Below are positions 1 through 13,693 of a DNA stretch of 64,000 nt, one piece after another. How positions within the stretch are numbered: the first letter of the stretch is position 1; every line of letters starts with the position of its first letter. This stretch comes from Ricinus communis (taxonomy: Eukaryota; Streptophyta; Magnoliopsida; Malpighiales; Euphorbiaceae): positions 4,464,001 to 4,528,000 of the forward strand of contig NC_063256.1 in the NCBI RefSeq assembly GCF_019578655.1. The letters run 5' to 3'. The position numbers were made by a program, and so were the translations under genes. The notes below the pieces were generated by a model, which was given only the letters and a program-made list of their open reading frames with translations, searched no databases and had not been told where the DNA came from.

Positions 1-1373
1 TTCATGGGGCTCAATTTGTTCATGTTTAAAAATAATTTAACTATAATTTATTTAATTATCTAACTGAATTTATTTATTAAGTTTTTTTATGTGTTTTAGG
101 TTCTTAATTATTTAATTGAGCAAATGAAGGAATTAGTACTAGAAGTGGCTCAGTTTTTAGTGTTGGAGGTGGTATTAAATTTTATTATTTACCGATAGTT
201 GAAGGTGTTTATGAGTATTATAAATATACATATATATCAGGTCTATTTGCAAATTCAGGGTGTAAATTGGAGTTTATTTTAGAAAAGAAAGGAATAATTG
301 GAAGGAAAATAATAATTATTTTGTTAGCATTGTTTGGATGAAGCAAAATAAAGGTTATTTCTTGCGGAAAACTTTCTTCATTGGCGCACGTTTGACCCTT
401 TTCTTTTTTCCTCTTCCATCCCTTATTTTCACATTCCCAAATGAGCCGTTAATGTATTGTGTAATTAAATCAAACTCAAGTGGCTCGAGAGTCGCTAACA
501 CTAACAACATATTGATAAATCCCATCTTGAATGACATTATTATAGGAATCTTCTTCTTAAGCCAAATGACCCATTTCATCATTCACTGCCAAACAAGACA
601 ACAGCAACTTAATTGATAGCCAGAGAAACAATTGATTAGATATCCTAACTGCATTGATGGTGAGTAGGGTAATAAGTGATAACACAGAGTGAAAAATCAT
701 TAGATACTTGCAGCCTCTCATTGCAATGGTGGCTCCCACGTCACGCAAGTTTCATCTCTTGTGATTCCGAGAGGGCTCAAGCATCTGTTGGTAACTTCTC
801 ATAGTAATCTAACAAAATATAAATGGAGTTAGCCCTGGATTGAATGAGCTACATTTGCTCAAGTTCCATAATCTTATTTCTCATTCTAACAAATCCTTAT
901 ACAAATTAGTTAATCATGGAGTTGGTGAACGGTAAATATGAAATAATTACTATCAATTTTACAGTCCCTATCATTCTCTAACATCACCTTGATTATAAAA
1001 TTTAAAGCAGAAATGAAATTCTTTAGAAGTAAGTCAATTTTTCAAGTTCTTCTGACAGCCACCTTTGTTTGAACCTCTTCTACGTCTTAACTAACCTTGA
1101 GAATTGAATGATTAAAGTAACAAACTTGTGCCTTTATCCCTATAGTTACAGAAAAGAAATGGAAAGAAATCCAAAAATCCAAATACTCGGAACTTGTAAC
1201 TTGCTATTTCAATACAGGATCTAGTTCAATTACATTTAACAACTCCTAGCTGTTGTCTACATTTGATGCCACTGAACCTTCTGGCTACTATGGCCATATA
1301 ACAAGATTTAGAAAAGGGAAAAAAATGCGGAGAGAAGGATGAATATAGAGTTCAAAATTGTTACAATCCCTAA
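1..1373. other. Intergenic DNA, no gene seen
   Basis: AT-rich sequence with no open frame resembling a known protein and no splice-compatible coding pieces. The part next to 1374 is probably 3' UTR of the minus-strand transporter gene. The short frames on both strands between 338 and 748 look like chance frames. Confidence 0.6.
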
Positions 1374-3613
1374 TCATGCAGCCTTTCTCTTCTTCTGCAG
1401 TTTCTGTAACTTCTTCCACTTAAGATATATCTGGTACGACAACCCTGAGAAGACCACGACTACACAACCCCATTGTTTTGTTGACAGAGGATTGCCACTC
1501 AAGACTGAAGACACCACAATACTGACAAACTTGCGGGTTGTGGTGATGGTGGTGTTAGCAAGTGACCCAAATCGGCTAATGGTTAAAAAGATGAAATTCT
1601 GGCCTACAGCACCACATAGGCAATAGAGAAAAATGTCCCAAGCTGCCTCAGGATGCTGTTTGCAGAACTGAACTGCTTCGTATCCAATGGCCTGTGGCCA
1701 GCCAAACATGTAGATCATATTATATATGGTACCCCATAGATTCATTCCCAACATTATATCCCAGGCGCTTGTCTTCGGATACCTGGAAAGAAGACAAAAA
1801 TGTAATAATGAAAGTGAAGTGCAGATGGAAGAAGGTCCGAGAATGTCGTCGAGTCGAGCAATAAAACAGAAGATACTGTCCACTGCCAACTAAGAATTAC
1901 TGACAAAATCACTTCATTTAAATTGTAATATGGGAACATATTTTCTACCTTGCAGTAAGTGAATCCTGAGTAGCATTTGTAAATCCATCAAATGCAAGGT
2001 TCAAAAAACAAAGCCCATATCCAAGCGGTGCATTTGGATGTGCCAGCTTGCTGATGGTCTTTGAGCTAGTCTGAAGTCACAGCATTGACAGGAAAAAGTC
2101 AGAACTGAAAATTCATTTGGTTGAAAATAATATTATATTAACAAATCCAATACATTACCTTCAATAGTGCAAAAGTTGATACTCCTCCGGCAACAAGAAA
2201 AGTACATAAATACTCCGGAAAAGTGTATCTGATGCCATAAACTAAAGTGCCCATCAGCATGACTGCAGAAGATAAGACAATCCATCAGTTATTTGATGAC
2301 TACCATGATGGATGCCAAATCTAGATTTTATAAGTTAATGCAGCACAAGGAGAGAACAAGCAAATATAGCATAAGCAATTAACCGCATCTTTCAAGGAAT
2401 GCAAGGGTCCTAATGCTCAAATCCACCATTTTTGCAATCATTTCATCATTATTAAGCAACTTCTAAAATCTCTTAATAGGTGTGACATACAATAAGCTAC
2501 ACAGCATAATTTCCTAGTGGTGAAAAACAGCATGCATAAGTAAATAACAATCTTCAAAAAGGTTGAAAACTGAAAATCCTATAGTTTTGCTATTTAAAAC
2601 TCTAATGAACTTACCAGGAGTAGCAAAAGATAGTGAAACAAAAGCAATCAATGATTAAGAATCTTTATCTCTCATAATATTGCTTGCAAAGGCTACAGAA
2701 AATGCAATTTTGAGAACAAGGTACAGATTTAACACCAAATGCTAACAAAGATCCTGAGCATCAATCAATCAATCATTATGCCTGGCAGTAAGTGTGCTTG
2801 TCTTAGAGAAGTATGAAACTAGAAAATCACAAATGTCATACCTGGAATCATCTTGGAAGATTTTGCCAGGACCTGAGCAGGGTAACTGATATACTTTAAA
2901 GCTTCAATCCCCATGGCTGGTCCAATAGTATTTGTAATGCCAGCGCTCCAGTATGTCCACCATGGGGCGCCACCACCAGAGCTGCTTCGGGACCAAATCT
3001 TTATCACTGTATAAAACAAGTAACTTTAGCCACAACATGTCTCAATTCCATGTAATTGTACACAATATCAACAAGGTATAATAAGAAACTTACTTATATA
3101 AGACCAAATTAAGCAGATAACATTTTGTGCCAAATTCAGGAATGCTAAGTGCTCAAATCTCTTGCCATCCGGACCAAATCGCTTAGTTGACCTTAACAAT
3201 CAAAATAAGATTTGCTGTCAATAAAACCAGTCTTTCTTTGCTTGAAACAAATAACCTATTAAACTTTTCTTAAGCAAATGCATCAATATATTATAGATCA
3301 CTATATACAGTTATATTAAGAAGAAATTAATCAACTCAAAAAATTAAATCCTAAAATTAGAAAGCCAAAAAAAAAAACTATAACATTATCAATTGCAATT
3401 CCTGAAGTCCCTAAATTTTTATCCTGAATCCTAATTAATCAATCAATGGACGCTAAATGTAGCTTTATATTTATATTTTGAAATATGAGAAAAATAGAAG
3501 AGTGCATACAGAGTTTCCTGCAGAACGCCTTGGTAAATGTAAGCCGACCAGATCCCGGCAACGCAGAAGGCCAAAACTAACACTCGCCGGATCCCGGCGC
3601 CGTGTGCTTCCAT
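1374..3613 (-). CDS. UTR3: UDP-galactose/UDP-glucose transporter, UTR1/UTR3 type (six exons)
   Basis: Nucleotide-sugar antiporter of the SLC35B1 type. In the family it exchanges UDP-Gal/UDP-Glc across the ER membrane and serves glycosylation and protein folding. Exons (minus strand): 3613-3510, 3191-3094, 3006-2842, 2262-2159, 2070-1949, 1782-1374. They sum to 1002 nt, giving 333 aa, the usual family length, and each junction has GT/AG. The start is the ATG beginning MEAHGAGIRR. Visible family blocks are GAPWWTYWSAGITNTIGPAM, KYISYPAQVLAKSSKMIP, ARYPKTSAWDIMLGMNLWG and FLTISRFGSLANTTITTTRK. The chain is hydrophobic throughout, as expected for 8-10 membrane segments. The C-terminus KRKAA fits a KxKxx ER-retrieval signal. 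The UTR1 versus UTR3 assignment is from remembered similarity and is not firm. There is no sign of damage. Confidence 0.95.
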
Positions 3614-3740
3614 TTTGCCTGCCGGCAGTCCCGTCAATAAATCTTTCGCGGTTTTCTTATTTTACTTTTTTAACGAAGTTAGAAACGAGTAAAAAACAAA
3701 AAGAGAGATCGATTGAATAAGGAAAGAAATTATATAATAT

Positions 3741-3758
3741 TTATATATATATAAATTA
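3741..3758 (-). promoter_or_regulatory. Candidate TATA region of the transporter gene
   Basis: A run of TATATATATAAAT-like sequence lies about 130-145 bp upstream of the transporter ATG (read on the minus strand). Position and composition fit a plant TATA box with a roughly 100-nt leader. No transcription start can be read from sequence alone. Confidence 0.35.
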
Positions 3759-3759
3759 T

Positions 3760-4748
3760 TGAGCAGCAATTTTTCTTAACTTTAACGGCCAAGCTGCGTT
3801 TTGAATCTTTATTTATTGTTTGTCTTCGTGTTCTAAGGGGAGGAGAAGGAAGTTAAGAGGAGCGCGAAGCAACGTGGATTTTCCACGTGGATGTTTCCTA
3901 TTGGATCAGTGACTTCATCTCGCGTTTGTCATTGGCTGTTGCAACGCGGAACCACCTTCTCCATTGTACCGGTAATGTCCAGTTCAAAACGCTGCGATTT
4001 TTCTTGTTTATTCATTTATTCAAAAGCCCAATTTCGTGTTGGTTTGGGTCCACATGGCCCAAATTGAAAAATTAGAATAAATGTTGAACTTCAGAATCCC
4101 TTTTCTCCAAATGCTTGTACATTCTTATTTTCATGTCAAACTGAAGCATAGCATTAGTTTATGGACCATACAAGATTTTTAAAAATTATCACAAATTATA
4201 ACAGTAAAGTTCAGAGATATAAACTATTGTGTCTATTTCTTTGTAGCCAATCAAAGATACAACTCTTTCATCCTTTTATCTCTGCAGTCCTTTAATACTA
4301 TGTTCTAATGGATCGTCATTAATTCTTTATACAACTTAATTACTAAAAATGATAAATCTTTAATTTAAAATAATCTAAGAAATTAAAAGAATCTATTTAA
4401 TCCCGTCTGCATAATTTAAAAGTCTATTTAAATCTCATTTCAAAAATATATAGATTATTATAAAATTATGTTAACTATGTGAGTTTGTGTAGGTAAATCA
4501 ATGTCGATTTTTGGGGTCGCGATGAGTGCATCTCAAACAATGTTGATTGAAGTTTTGGCAGAATGAGATTGAAGTTTTTGTAGGGACCATTAATTTTATT
4601 TAACAATGTTATAATGTTCTAAAGGATTCGAAGAAGATGAAGAAACTGAAAAATGACTTTTCAATTTGGCTTAGTGGTTGCATCTGCTGTAATGTTGTGT
4701 TTTGATGTTTTGGGAGATTTTACTGCATTCTTTTTACTGGATTAAAGT
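3760..4748. other. Upstream intergenic DNA, no gene seen
   Basis: Contains the likely distal promoter of the transporter gene, including two CCACGTGG-type G-box palindromes near 3872 and 3882 (tttccacgtggatg context), then AT-rich DNA. The open frame at 3887-4075 has no recognisable similarity. Confidence 0.45.
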
Positions 4749-5383
4749 CTGTTTGGTTCCACTGATAGCTGATAGGCGGTGGTTAATAACCGATAAATTA
4801 AACCATCAGGTAATTTTATTAAAAATTATTATTAGTATGTTAAATAACCATTTAGAATGTAATTTACCGTTAAATATATTTTATATTATTTTATTATATT
4901 CAATCATACACACTAATAAAAATAACTTATAATAACTAAAAGTGTTATAGTTAATTTTCTTTAGCTCAATTGTATTTATTAGTAAAAATACTTATAAAAA
5001 TTATTTTAAAATAAAAGTTTAAATTTAAATTCTATTAATAAAATTTTTAATTTTAAATACCATAGTTATAAATCTTATAATTATTTAATTATTAAAAATA
5101 ATTTTAAAATAATAGTTATTTATTATAACGTATAAAAATTTAATTATATGATATCAACTTAAAATAAATTATTATTAATAGATTTTAATAAGAATTAAAA
5201 TGTCCAATAATAAATAAAATAAAATCATCTATCAGCTTATAAAAAAAATTAAAAGTAAAACTGATACAATTAATAGTTGATTGAAATTAAATTAATTATC
5301 AACTATTTTTTTAAGTGTTTACTAAACTCTTTAATATAGTTATTCGATAGATATCAATTTCATCAAAACTCTAAACCAAACAG
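4749..5383. mobile_element. MITE-like element, copy A
   Basis: AT-rich, non-coding, about 635 bp, with inverted ends CTGTTTGGTT / AACCAAACAG. Just inside are GATAGCTGATA and AACCGATAAATTAAACC, which recur in the same order in copy B at 5709-6352. Non-coding interior and short inverted ends suggest a non-autonomous hAT-like element. A clean target duplication was not found. Confidence 0.6.
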
Positions 5384-5708
5384 CTTCTTAGTGGATAAAT
5401 TAGCTATTTGAGTTAGGAGTAATTTCATTTTTAAGTTTAATGTGCATAATATATTTTTTTCAAACAAATCAAAAAAGAAAAGAGAAGATTATGCTGTTTT
5501 TATAATCACATGACAATGACTTTAGGTTGCAATATATGGATATATTCTAATGCACGTTTATATGTTTTAGAATTGGAAAATTTAGAAAATATTTTTTATC
5601 TCTGAAATATTCTAACATTACTTCTGGTTAGTAAAATTTTAAAAATATTCTCAAATTGAAAATATGTTTTTTTCTCAAAGAATAAAAAATAGGTGCTTCA
5701 TTTTACGG

Positions 5709-6352
5709 GCTTGTTTGGTTGTGGCTGATAGCTGATAACTAATAAATTAAACCGTTTGGTAGAATTTTATTAAGGGATTATTATTAGTATATTAAATTAC
5801 CATTTAAAATATAATATATCATTAAATATATTTTAATTTATTTATATTATATTTAATAATACAAATTAATAAAAATAACTTATAATAATTAAAAATATAA
5901 TAGTTAATTTTATTTAGCTCAATTGTATTTATTTATTAAAAATATTTATAAAAATTATTTTAAAAATAAAAATTTAAAACTAAATTCCACTAATAAGATT
6001 TTCTACTTTCAAATACCGTAACTTTAAATATTATAATTATTTAACTATTAAGAATAATTTTAAAATAATAATTATATATTATAAAATATAAAATTTGAAT
6101 GAATAAGATTAATTTAAAAATAAGTTATTATTAATAAATTTTAATAAAGATAATAGTATTTAAATAAATATAATAGTATTTAAATAAATAAATAAATTAA
6201 ATTAAATTAGCTATCAACTTATAAAAAAAATTAAAATACAGCTGTAACTGAATAAAATTAAATTAATTATTAACTGTTATTTTAAAATATTTATTAAATA
6301 TTTTTATATAATTATTTAATAAAAAATAATTATCAGCTACATTCTACACAAC
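5709..6352. mobile_element. MITE-like element, copy B
   Basis: Same family as copy A. It begins TTGTTTGGTTGTGGCTGATAG and shares the AATTAAACC block and the ATTATTATTAGTATNTTAAAT block in the same order. Its right end is degraded (TACACAACA instead of AACCAAACA). It lies about 325 bp from copy A in the same orientation. Confidence 0.55.
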
Positions 6353-8973
6353 ATATCCTTAACACCTAACTCTCTGCTCCAAAAAAACAGAAGAGAAATT
6401 GTGGGCAAAAGAAAAAAGAGAAAAAGAGAGAGAGAGAGATGCTCAATGCTCTCATCTATAGAAATGAAATAGAGCCACATAAAAACACAAGCTTATGATA
6501 TTTTTATTCAATAAGCCATTTCTGCAAACACAAGCCGATTTATGAAGTGGTCCCCGACAAGCTTGACCGTTTTCACAATTTTAAATTCATTCGAAAATCT
6601 AAAAGGGAGTCTAGAAGTGGAATTGGTGCAAATCCATTGACCCGAATGTGTATTTTTCTTAATTTTTTTTAATTCCGTTTTCTCCGTATGAAAGGGTGAG
6701 AATTAAGTATGGACCCCACCAAACGAAATTTGTTTTCAACTAAATTAAATTTGGTGCCCAATTCATTGACTTTGTGGTCCTATGCTCAATTAATTAATTG
6801 ATTTAAAAAAGAAAAGTAATTAATATTTAACATCATTTTTCAAAGTAAAAGATCATTTTCAGAAAAACTAAAAATCAGTATTTTCAGATAAGACAAATTT
6901 TTATCTTAGGACAAACTAACTCTATCCATCCTCTCTTTATTATATTTTAAATTCTGCCTGATATCTTTTCTATTTCAACAGTGCTTGAATAAATCATGAT
7001 GCATATTCATATAATTGTTTGGAAAAATTGTTGTAAGAGATTGATCAATGAATTTACATAAATTAATGAGGTTGACCTTCTTAAACATGGATGACTTTGA
7101 TAATCCAAGAAAATGTGTTAGAGGTGGGTCTGTTTGCTGGCGTGAAAGCCTGAATTTAGTCAACTTGTCATCTCCAAAATAAGACCAGATGGATAGATGA
7201 CAAGCAACCAGTTGTTGTGTACATCAATTAATACGGTCATGGTCTGAACATTCACAATTATTGCCTTTAGATAGAAACACATTATTGGCACGTGTAAATG
7301 CATTTCCTTTCATGGGTAATTCTTTGGCAATGTATATATTTATCTACTGCGTGGGCCATATTAGTGGTTAATGATATTAGATTAAATAATTCAAGAACTA
7401 GATAACAACCACACTTTCATTATAAATTCTAATAGTCACATTTTCAACTACATGATTTGTAAAGGAAAAAAAAAAGAATTCAAAATACTTTAAATCCGCC
7501 AGAAAAACACGATTGAGACATGAGAAAGAGGGAATAGACATGCACGGTCGCGGGGGGAAATTGATCTTTTGATGCTCCTGCCGTTGTCTTGTCGATAAAC
7601 CTCAACTTTAAGGTGGAGAAATGCATCAACACTTGGAGACAAGGTAAAATTGGTGCTAAACAGAATATAGCTTCTTAACATTTCATTTGTGCGATTTGAG
7701 AAATTCATGGAATTCGAAACACTCCACTATCACTTATTAATATTTTAAAAAGTAGGGAGATGCTATTGGCACACTCTCACCTATTGTTTGACACCCTCGT
7801 TATTGTTTTATTTCTCAATATTTTTTAATTTTGTAATTATTTATTCTTCATCATGTCTATTTCTTTTTTCATTCTCGTACTTTAACAAATATATTTGCAA
7901 TTTAATTAGAAAGTTCACTAAAGTTTAAGAGAATTGATTGTAGATAGATCATTTTAGCTATCCTTCAATCTAAAAAAAGTTTGTAAGAAATGGTTGATTC
8001 AAGATGTGATAAATTTATTATTTTTTAGTTCATGAGTTGATTTCACGATGCATATCTATTAAAAAAAGATAGACAACCTCCACTTCACTATTTTATCTTA
8101 TTATGAAGACTATTTTTATCTATAATGATAGATAAATAAAAGGCTTCCTGAAGTCTTTTTTTTTTTTTTTTTATGTTTCTTATGCATCCACTTACTTAAT
8201 ATTTATTTATATTTAAAAATGAGTTAGTTGAACTTAAAAATTCATCTATTGAAAATAAGTAAACAATTGAATTGGACTTATTACCTGGTATCAACGCAAT
8301 TGAATTGGACTTATTACCTGGTATCAACGAAATCCAGTACTAACTTTTATCTTTTCTTTCTCACTAAAGTAATCAATCAACTTGTCGCCTAAAAAATTTT
8401 GAAAAAAAAATTTCGACATATTTTATTATTATTTTATTATGAGAATCTAGTATATATCTTTTAAGCCTCTCATTATAAATAAAAAGAAAAAAAGTCGTTT
8501 TCACATATTTTAATTAATTATATTCTTATTTTTCTCTCAATATTAATTTCATAATCATCCTAGTTAACTTAAAGGCATGTTTATCAAGAATAGATCTTTT
8601 ATGAATAAATCAAAAAATTTTAAATCACATCAATCTGTATAATGTCTTTTTGTTCTATTGGCTAATTTATAGTTTTGCTTGTATATTGTATTAGTAACAT
8701 GCTTGCAGACTGAGTCTCAAATTGTTATAGTTCACTATTTCCCATGCTAGAAAAGTAATTTTGTTTAATATTTTTTCATATGATAGAGCTAAGAAAGTGG
8801 TGCTCATAGTTAATGGATCTCCCGTTTTAGTCAAGAATTATTATCTTTTCTTCTTCTTCTTTTTTCTCATGTAGCCAAATTTAATGTCGAACTCAACGCT
8901 TACATTATGTTTAGCTGAGTCAATAGAATTTTTAAAATTTATTTATTTGGCAATAAATTTGATTTCGAAGGGC
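6353..8973. other. Intergenic DNA, no gene seen
   Basis: AT-rich, with a GA-rich microsatellite near 6415-6440. A block near 6600-6720 resembles 17005-17160. There is one short tandem duplication (listed separately). No open frame here has a recognisable domain. Confidence 0.6.
8264..8329. repeat. 33-bp direct tandem duplication
   Basis: Two abutting identical 33-bp units (8264-8296 and 8297-8329), each beginning CAATTGAATTGGACTTATTA. Perfect identity suggests a recent slippage or repair event. Confidence 0.9.
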
Positions 8974-8978
8974 ATATA
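8974..8978. repeat. Target-site duplication (left) of the copia element
   Basis: ATATA immediately before the left LTR. It matches ATATA at 14362-14366 immediately after the right LTR, as expected for the 5-bp staggered cut of copia integrases. Confidence 0.8.
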
Positions 8979-9620
8979 TGTTGTTGTTTTTGTCTTTGAA
9001 TAACAAATAAGAGAAATACAATTGGGTAATCAACCAATAAAAATGGATAAATGAGCACCGTACCGATTGGTACCAAAGGTTTAATGTTCAAGTGCACAAG
9101 CCAAAATAAATCAACAATTAAGCACAATCACACAAGAGACACCAAATTTGCGTGGAAAAACCCTCTCAACTTGGAGGCTAAAAAACCACGAGGCACACCA
9201 GCAAGCTTTCACTATACCAACAAAATGGGTACAATTGTTTTTCTCAAGTTTTGGCCCTAAACTTGAGGTATATACTTGCTAATAGAGAGATAACACATTA
9301 CGAAAATACCCACTTCAAAACCCCAATTTCATCCAAATCAAAGCAAATCCTAGATTTGAGAAAACTAATAAATACTCTTCTTACCAACTGGGAGAGACTC
9401 AATCAAGGCAATGAGATCAAAGAGATCGTCTTTCTCTTCGTTTCCTTCTCTTCACCACCTTCTATTTCTCTCTCCTTCTCCTTCTCCTTATCTCTCTCTT
9501 TCTTTCTCTCTTTTTTTTTTTTTTTTTCTGGCCCCGTCGCACACCCACACGCTGGAAAAAAAGGGAAGAAGTTTTTTTTTTTTTTTTTTAGGCTGGATCC
9601 TACGAGGCCTAACACCAACA
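8979..9620 (-). repeat. 3' LTR of the copia element (left on the + strand)
   Basis: About 642 bp, bounded by TG at 8979 and CA at 9620. It is followed inward by the polypurine tract. It contains a CT-rich stretch at 9420-9530. Aligned with the right LTR it shows scattered substitutions and a 14-bp-scale indel near 9285 versus 14020. Confidence 0.9.
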
Positions 9621-9634
9621 ATCTCCCCCTCCAA
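9621..9634 (-). other. Polypurine tract
   Basis: On the minus strand this reads GGAGGGGGAGAT directly before the TG of the 3' LTR. This is the plus-strand priming site expected at this position. Confidence 0.85.
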
Positions 9635-9667
9635 CCCATGGAGAGAGGCACGCCAATCTTCAAGTCA

Positions 9668-12600
9668 TCACTTGGTATCCATGCCGACAAGCCGGCAACA
9701 AAGCTCAAGCTTGTTTCTCGAAACTATCTTTGTCAACATGTCTGACGGATTCTTATCAGTGTGGATTTTCTTCAGCTTCATCTGTTGGTACTCTATAGTA
9801 TCTCTCAACCAATGAAATCTCACATCAATGTGCTTAGTTTTAGAATGATACGTATCATTCTTGCTCAAGTCTATGGCACTCTAGCTATCACAGAAAACAA
9901 CTGCCTTTTCTGGTTGCATACCAAGCTCTAGGAGCAATCTAGTCAACCATAATAGCTCCTTGCTAGCTTCGGTGGCTGCAATGTATTCTGTTTCTATAGT
10001 CGACAAAGCTACATATTTCTGCAGTTTGGATTGCCACAACATGGCTCCCCCTGCAAAAGTAAGCACATAACCCAAAATAGACTTTCTATGATCCAGATCA
10101 CTAGCCATATCAGCATCTGTGTAGCCTTCTAGCACAGATTCACATTTTCCAAAACCCAAACACAACTTGGAGGTGCCTCTTAGGTATCTAAGGATCCACT
10201 TCACTGCTTTCCAATGTTGTTTTCCAGGATTAGAGAGAAATCTGCTTACCACACCAACTGCATGAGCTATATCTGGCCTGGTGTAAACCATCGCATACAT
10301 CAAACTCCCTACTGCTGAGGAGTATGGCACACTTGACATTTCATCCTTTTCTTTCTCTGTAGATGGACACAGTTTCTTGCTTAATTTCAAATGGCTAGGA
10401 AGTGGATAGCTTACTTCCTTTGCTCCCTTCATGTTGAATCTCTCAAGCACCCTTTCAATGTACTTTTCCTGTGACAACCAAAGTTTCTTGGCTTTCTGTC
10501 ACGGGTAATCTGCATGCCTAATATCTGGTGCGCTTGGCCCATGTCCTTCATGTTAAATGACTTGGACATCTCCTTCTTCAACATGGCTATCATTTGAGCA
10601 TCTTGTCCTGCAATTAACATATCATCAACATAAAGTAAGAGGATTAAGATTTTCTCATTAGTAAATCTTTTGAAGTAAACACATGGATCAACCTTGGTTC
10701 TCTGATACTCATGACTTATCATGAAAGAGCCAAACTTCTTATACCACTGTCTCAGAGACTGTTTCAATCCGTACAGACTCTTCTTCAATTTGCAGACCAT
10801 GTTCTCTTTTCCTTTTACTTCAAATCCCTCCGGTTGCACCATATAGACCTCTTCCTCCAAGTCACCATGAAGAAATGCAGTTTTCACGTCAAGTTGTTCA
10901 AGGTCAAGGTCCAAACTAGCTACTAGACCTAACACTGTACGGATGGAAGTCATCTTCACCATTGGTGAAAAAATCTCTTCAAAATCGATACATTGCTTTT
11001 GCCCAAAACCCTTCACTACCAATCGGGCTTTATAATTCACAAGCTCTCCATTCCCATCTCTTTTTAGCTTGGACACCCATTTGTTCCTTATGTCTTTCGG
11101 CCCTTAGGAAGCTCCACCAGCTCATATGTTCCATTTTCTTGCAATGACTGCATCTCGTCCTTCATTGCATCATGCCACTTAGCCTTATCTTTATGAGCTT
11201 GTGCCTCCTTAAAAGTATTTGGTTCTCCTTCTTCTGTCAATAAGATATACTCTGAAGAAGAGTATCTCTTAAAAAGTTGGTGCTCTCTTTCAGACCTTCT
11301 TACCTGGAGCTCTTCTGGCTCCCCTTGATGATGTTAATCCCCCTGCTCAAGAGCATCATAAATGACCTCATCATCATCATTACTACCAATCATGTTAGAG
11401 GTTTCCTCAGAGGCTTCTTCATTATGTTCATCTTCATCTGTTGTTGCTGGCTGTCCAGGTGAAGGGACTGGTGTGAGTTCTATGGACTCACCAGCTCTCT
11501 CTGACTTCTTATCGATTTTTTGATCTATCCCTGTTTGGTCTTCATAGAATACAACATCTCTGCACCTTATAATTTTCTTCTTTTCTGGGTCCCATAACCT
11601 GTATCCAAATTCCTCGTTTCCATACCCAAAGAAAATACATGGAGTTGCTTTATCATCTAACTTGGATCTGTGCTCCTTTGGAATGTGCACATATGCTTTG
11701 GATCCAAACACCCTTAGATGAGAGTATGTCACATTCTTCTTGGACCATACTCTTTCTGATATCTCAAACTTCAAAGGAACAGATGGTGACCTGTTTATGA
11801 GGTAGCAAGCGGTGCGAGCTGCTTCTCTCCAAAACTGTTTCGGCAACTTTGCCATTTTTAGCATGCATCTGACCTTCTCTACAATGGTAAGATTCATTCT
11901 CTCAGCTACACCATTGTGTTGTGGGGTTCCAGGTACTGACTTTTCATGTCAGATTCCATATAGTGCACAATATGCTTTGAACTCCTTGGAGGTATACTAT
12001 CCCCCGTTGTCAGAACGGAGGTATTTTAACTTTTTATCTGTCTCTCTCTCTCTCTCTACCATGACATGAAACTCTTGAAAGCATTTGAACACCTGGTCCT
12101 TCGTTCTCAGAAAATAAACCCACACCTTTCTAGATGTATCATCAATAAAGGTCAGAAAATATTGATTGCTACCCAAAGGCTCCACCTCAAAGAGACCACA
12201 CACATCAAAGTAAACCAAATCCAGCACCTTATGTTTTCTTTTTGATATTTGACTAAAAGAGACTCGATGTTGCTTACCAAATAGATAATAGTCGCATGGA
12301 TCTAGAACCTTATCTTTGGTCGAAGGGATGTGTGACTTCCTCGCCAAGATTTGTAATCCTTTCTCACTCATGTGGCCAAGGTGTTGATGCCACAGATTTA
12401 AAGAATTTTCAGCTTGTATTGCATTCAACCCATTCTTGAGCACCTTTGTATGGGTATTGTATAGGGAGTGCCACGACTTCCCTCTTGCTACAACCATTGA
12501 TCCTTTGTTGAGCTTCCATTCTCCACCTCCTAGGTAATGCTTGAATCCATCTTTGTCCAATGCATCACCAGATATCAGATTTAGGTGTAAATCAAGAATA

Positions 12601-13661
12601 TGCCGCACATCTTTCAGTGTTAACCGACATTCCATATCTGTCTGCAGACAAATGTTACCAATACCCATGATGCTCGAGTGACTAGTGTTACCCATCTTCA
12701 CTGTACCAAAGTCTCCAGCTTTATAAGTCATGAAGAACTCTTTATTTGGTGTAGCATGATAGCAAGCACCTGTATCAACTATCCACTTGACTCCGTGGTG
12801 ACCTTCCACATGTAGACATTGCTCCTCTTCACAAGAAAGAATCATTACATCATCTGCAGTTAATGTGGCTGTGGTGTTCTTGTTATCATCCTCTTTCTTC
12901 TGATTTTTGCCCTCTTTCCATAGTCTTTTCCAAGCTTTACAATTTCTCTTCATGTGACCTTCTTTACCACAATGGTAGCATTGTCTTCCCTTAGACTTTG
13001 ACCTGCCTTTGGACTTGCTACGGCCTCTTGATTGTTATCTGTATTCAGCTCTTCCCCTATTCTTTGTGACAAGGGCTTGTGCACCATTTGTATCCGTTGA
13101 CTTTCTTCTTGTCTCCTCGTTGAATAAGCTACTAGTAACTATACTTATAGTGACCACACCATTGGGAGCTGCATTACTGATTGTCACAACCAAGGTCTCC
13201 CAACTGTCGGGCAATGATCCCAAAAGCAATAAAGCCTGTAACTCATCTTCTATGGTCATCTTCATCGTTGACAATTGATTTATCAGGCTCTGGAACTCGT
13301 TTAGATGCTCAGCAACACTTGTACCTTCTTTGAATTTTAGATTCACTAGTTTTTGGATCAGAAACGCCTTGTTAGCTGCAGTTCTCTGTTCATACAGCGA
13401 CTCCAGCTTCTTCCACAACTTATATGCGCTCGTCTCACTTGCTACATGGTGGTATACGTTGTCATCAAGCCATTGTCTGATTGTGCCGACCGCTTTTCGA
13501 TTCAATTTAGCCTAATCAGCAGTGGCCATATCTTTCGACTTTGCACTATCTCCCTCAACCGGTTCATACAAATCCTTGCAGTAAAGGATATCCTCCATTT
13601 TGGATTTCCATATCTGCCAGTTGTTGTTTGTCAACTTGATCATGGTGCTACTACCTTTCAT
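9668..13661 (-). pseudogene. Disabled copia gag-pol polyprotein
   Basis: The frame begins at the ATG at 13661 with a TNT1-like gag. The zinc knuckle CYHCGKEGHMKRNC lies near 12950-12990, the protease WIVDTGACYHATP near 12770 and the pre-integrase HQHLGH near 12390. The integrase core carries DVCG, FIDDTS and VAERMN. The reverse transcriptase has LDVKTAFLHG and LLYVDDMLIAG, and the RNase H ends at 9668. Lesions are stops at 13512-13514, 13035-13037, 11997-11999, 11949-11951, 11334-11336 and 9881-9883, with frame changes near 11090 and 10495. The second Cys of the integrase zinc finger is Tyr (CDYYLF). Several stops sit where Gln or Arg codons are expected, which fits cytosine deamination in methylated DNA. 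Confidence 0.93.
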
Positions 13662-13693
13662 CTCAACCAACAAAAGCACTCTAAAAAAAACCA

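Noticed and set aside
9251..9868. Plus- and minus-strand frames in and beside the left LTR
   Set aside because: They lie in LTR sequence or antisense to gag-pol, with Ser/Lys/Phe-rich low-complexity content from the CT-rich tract.
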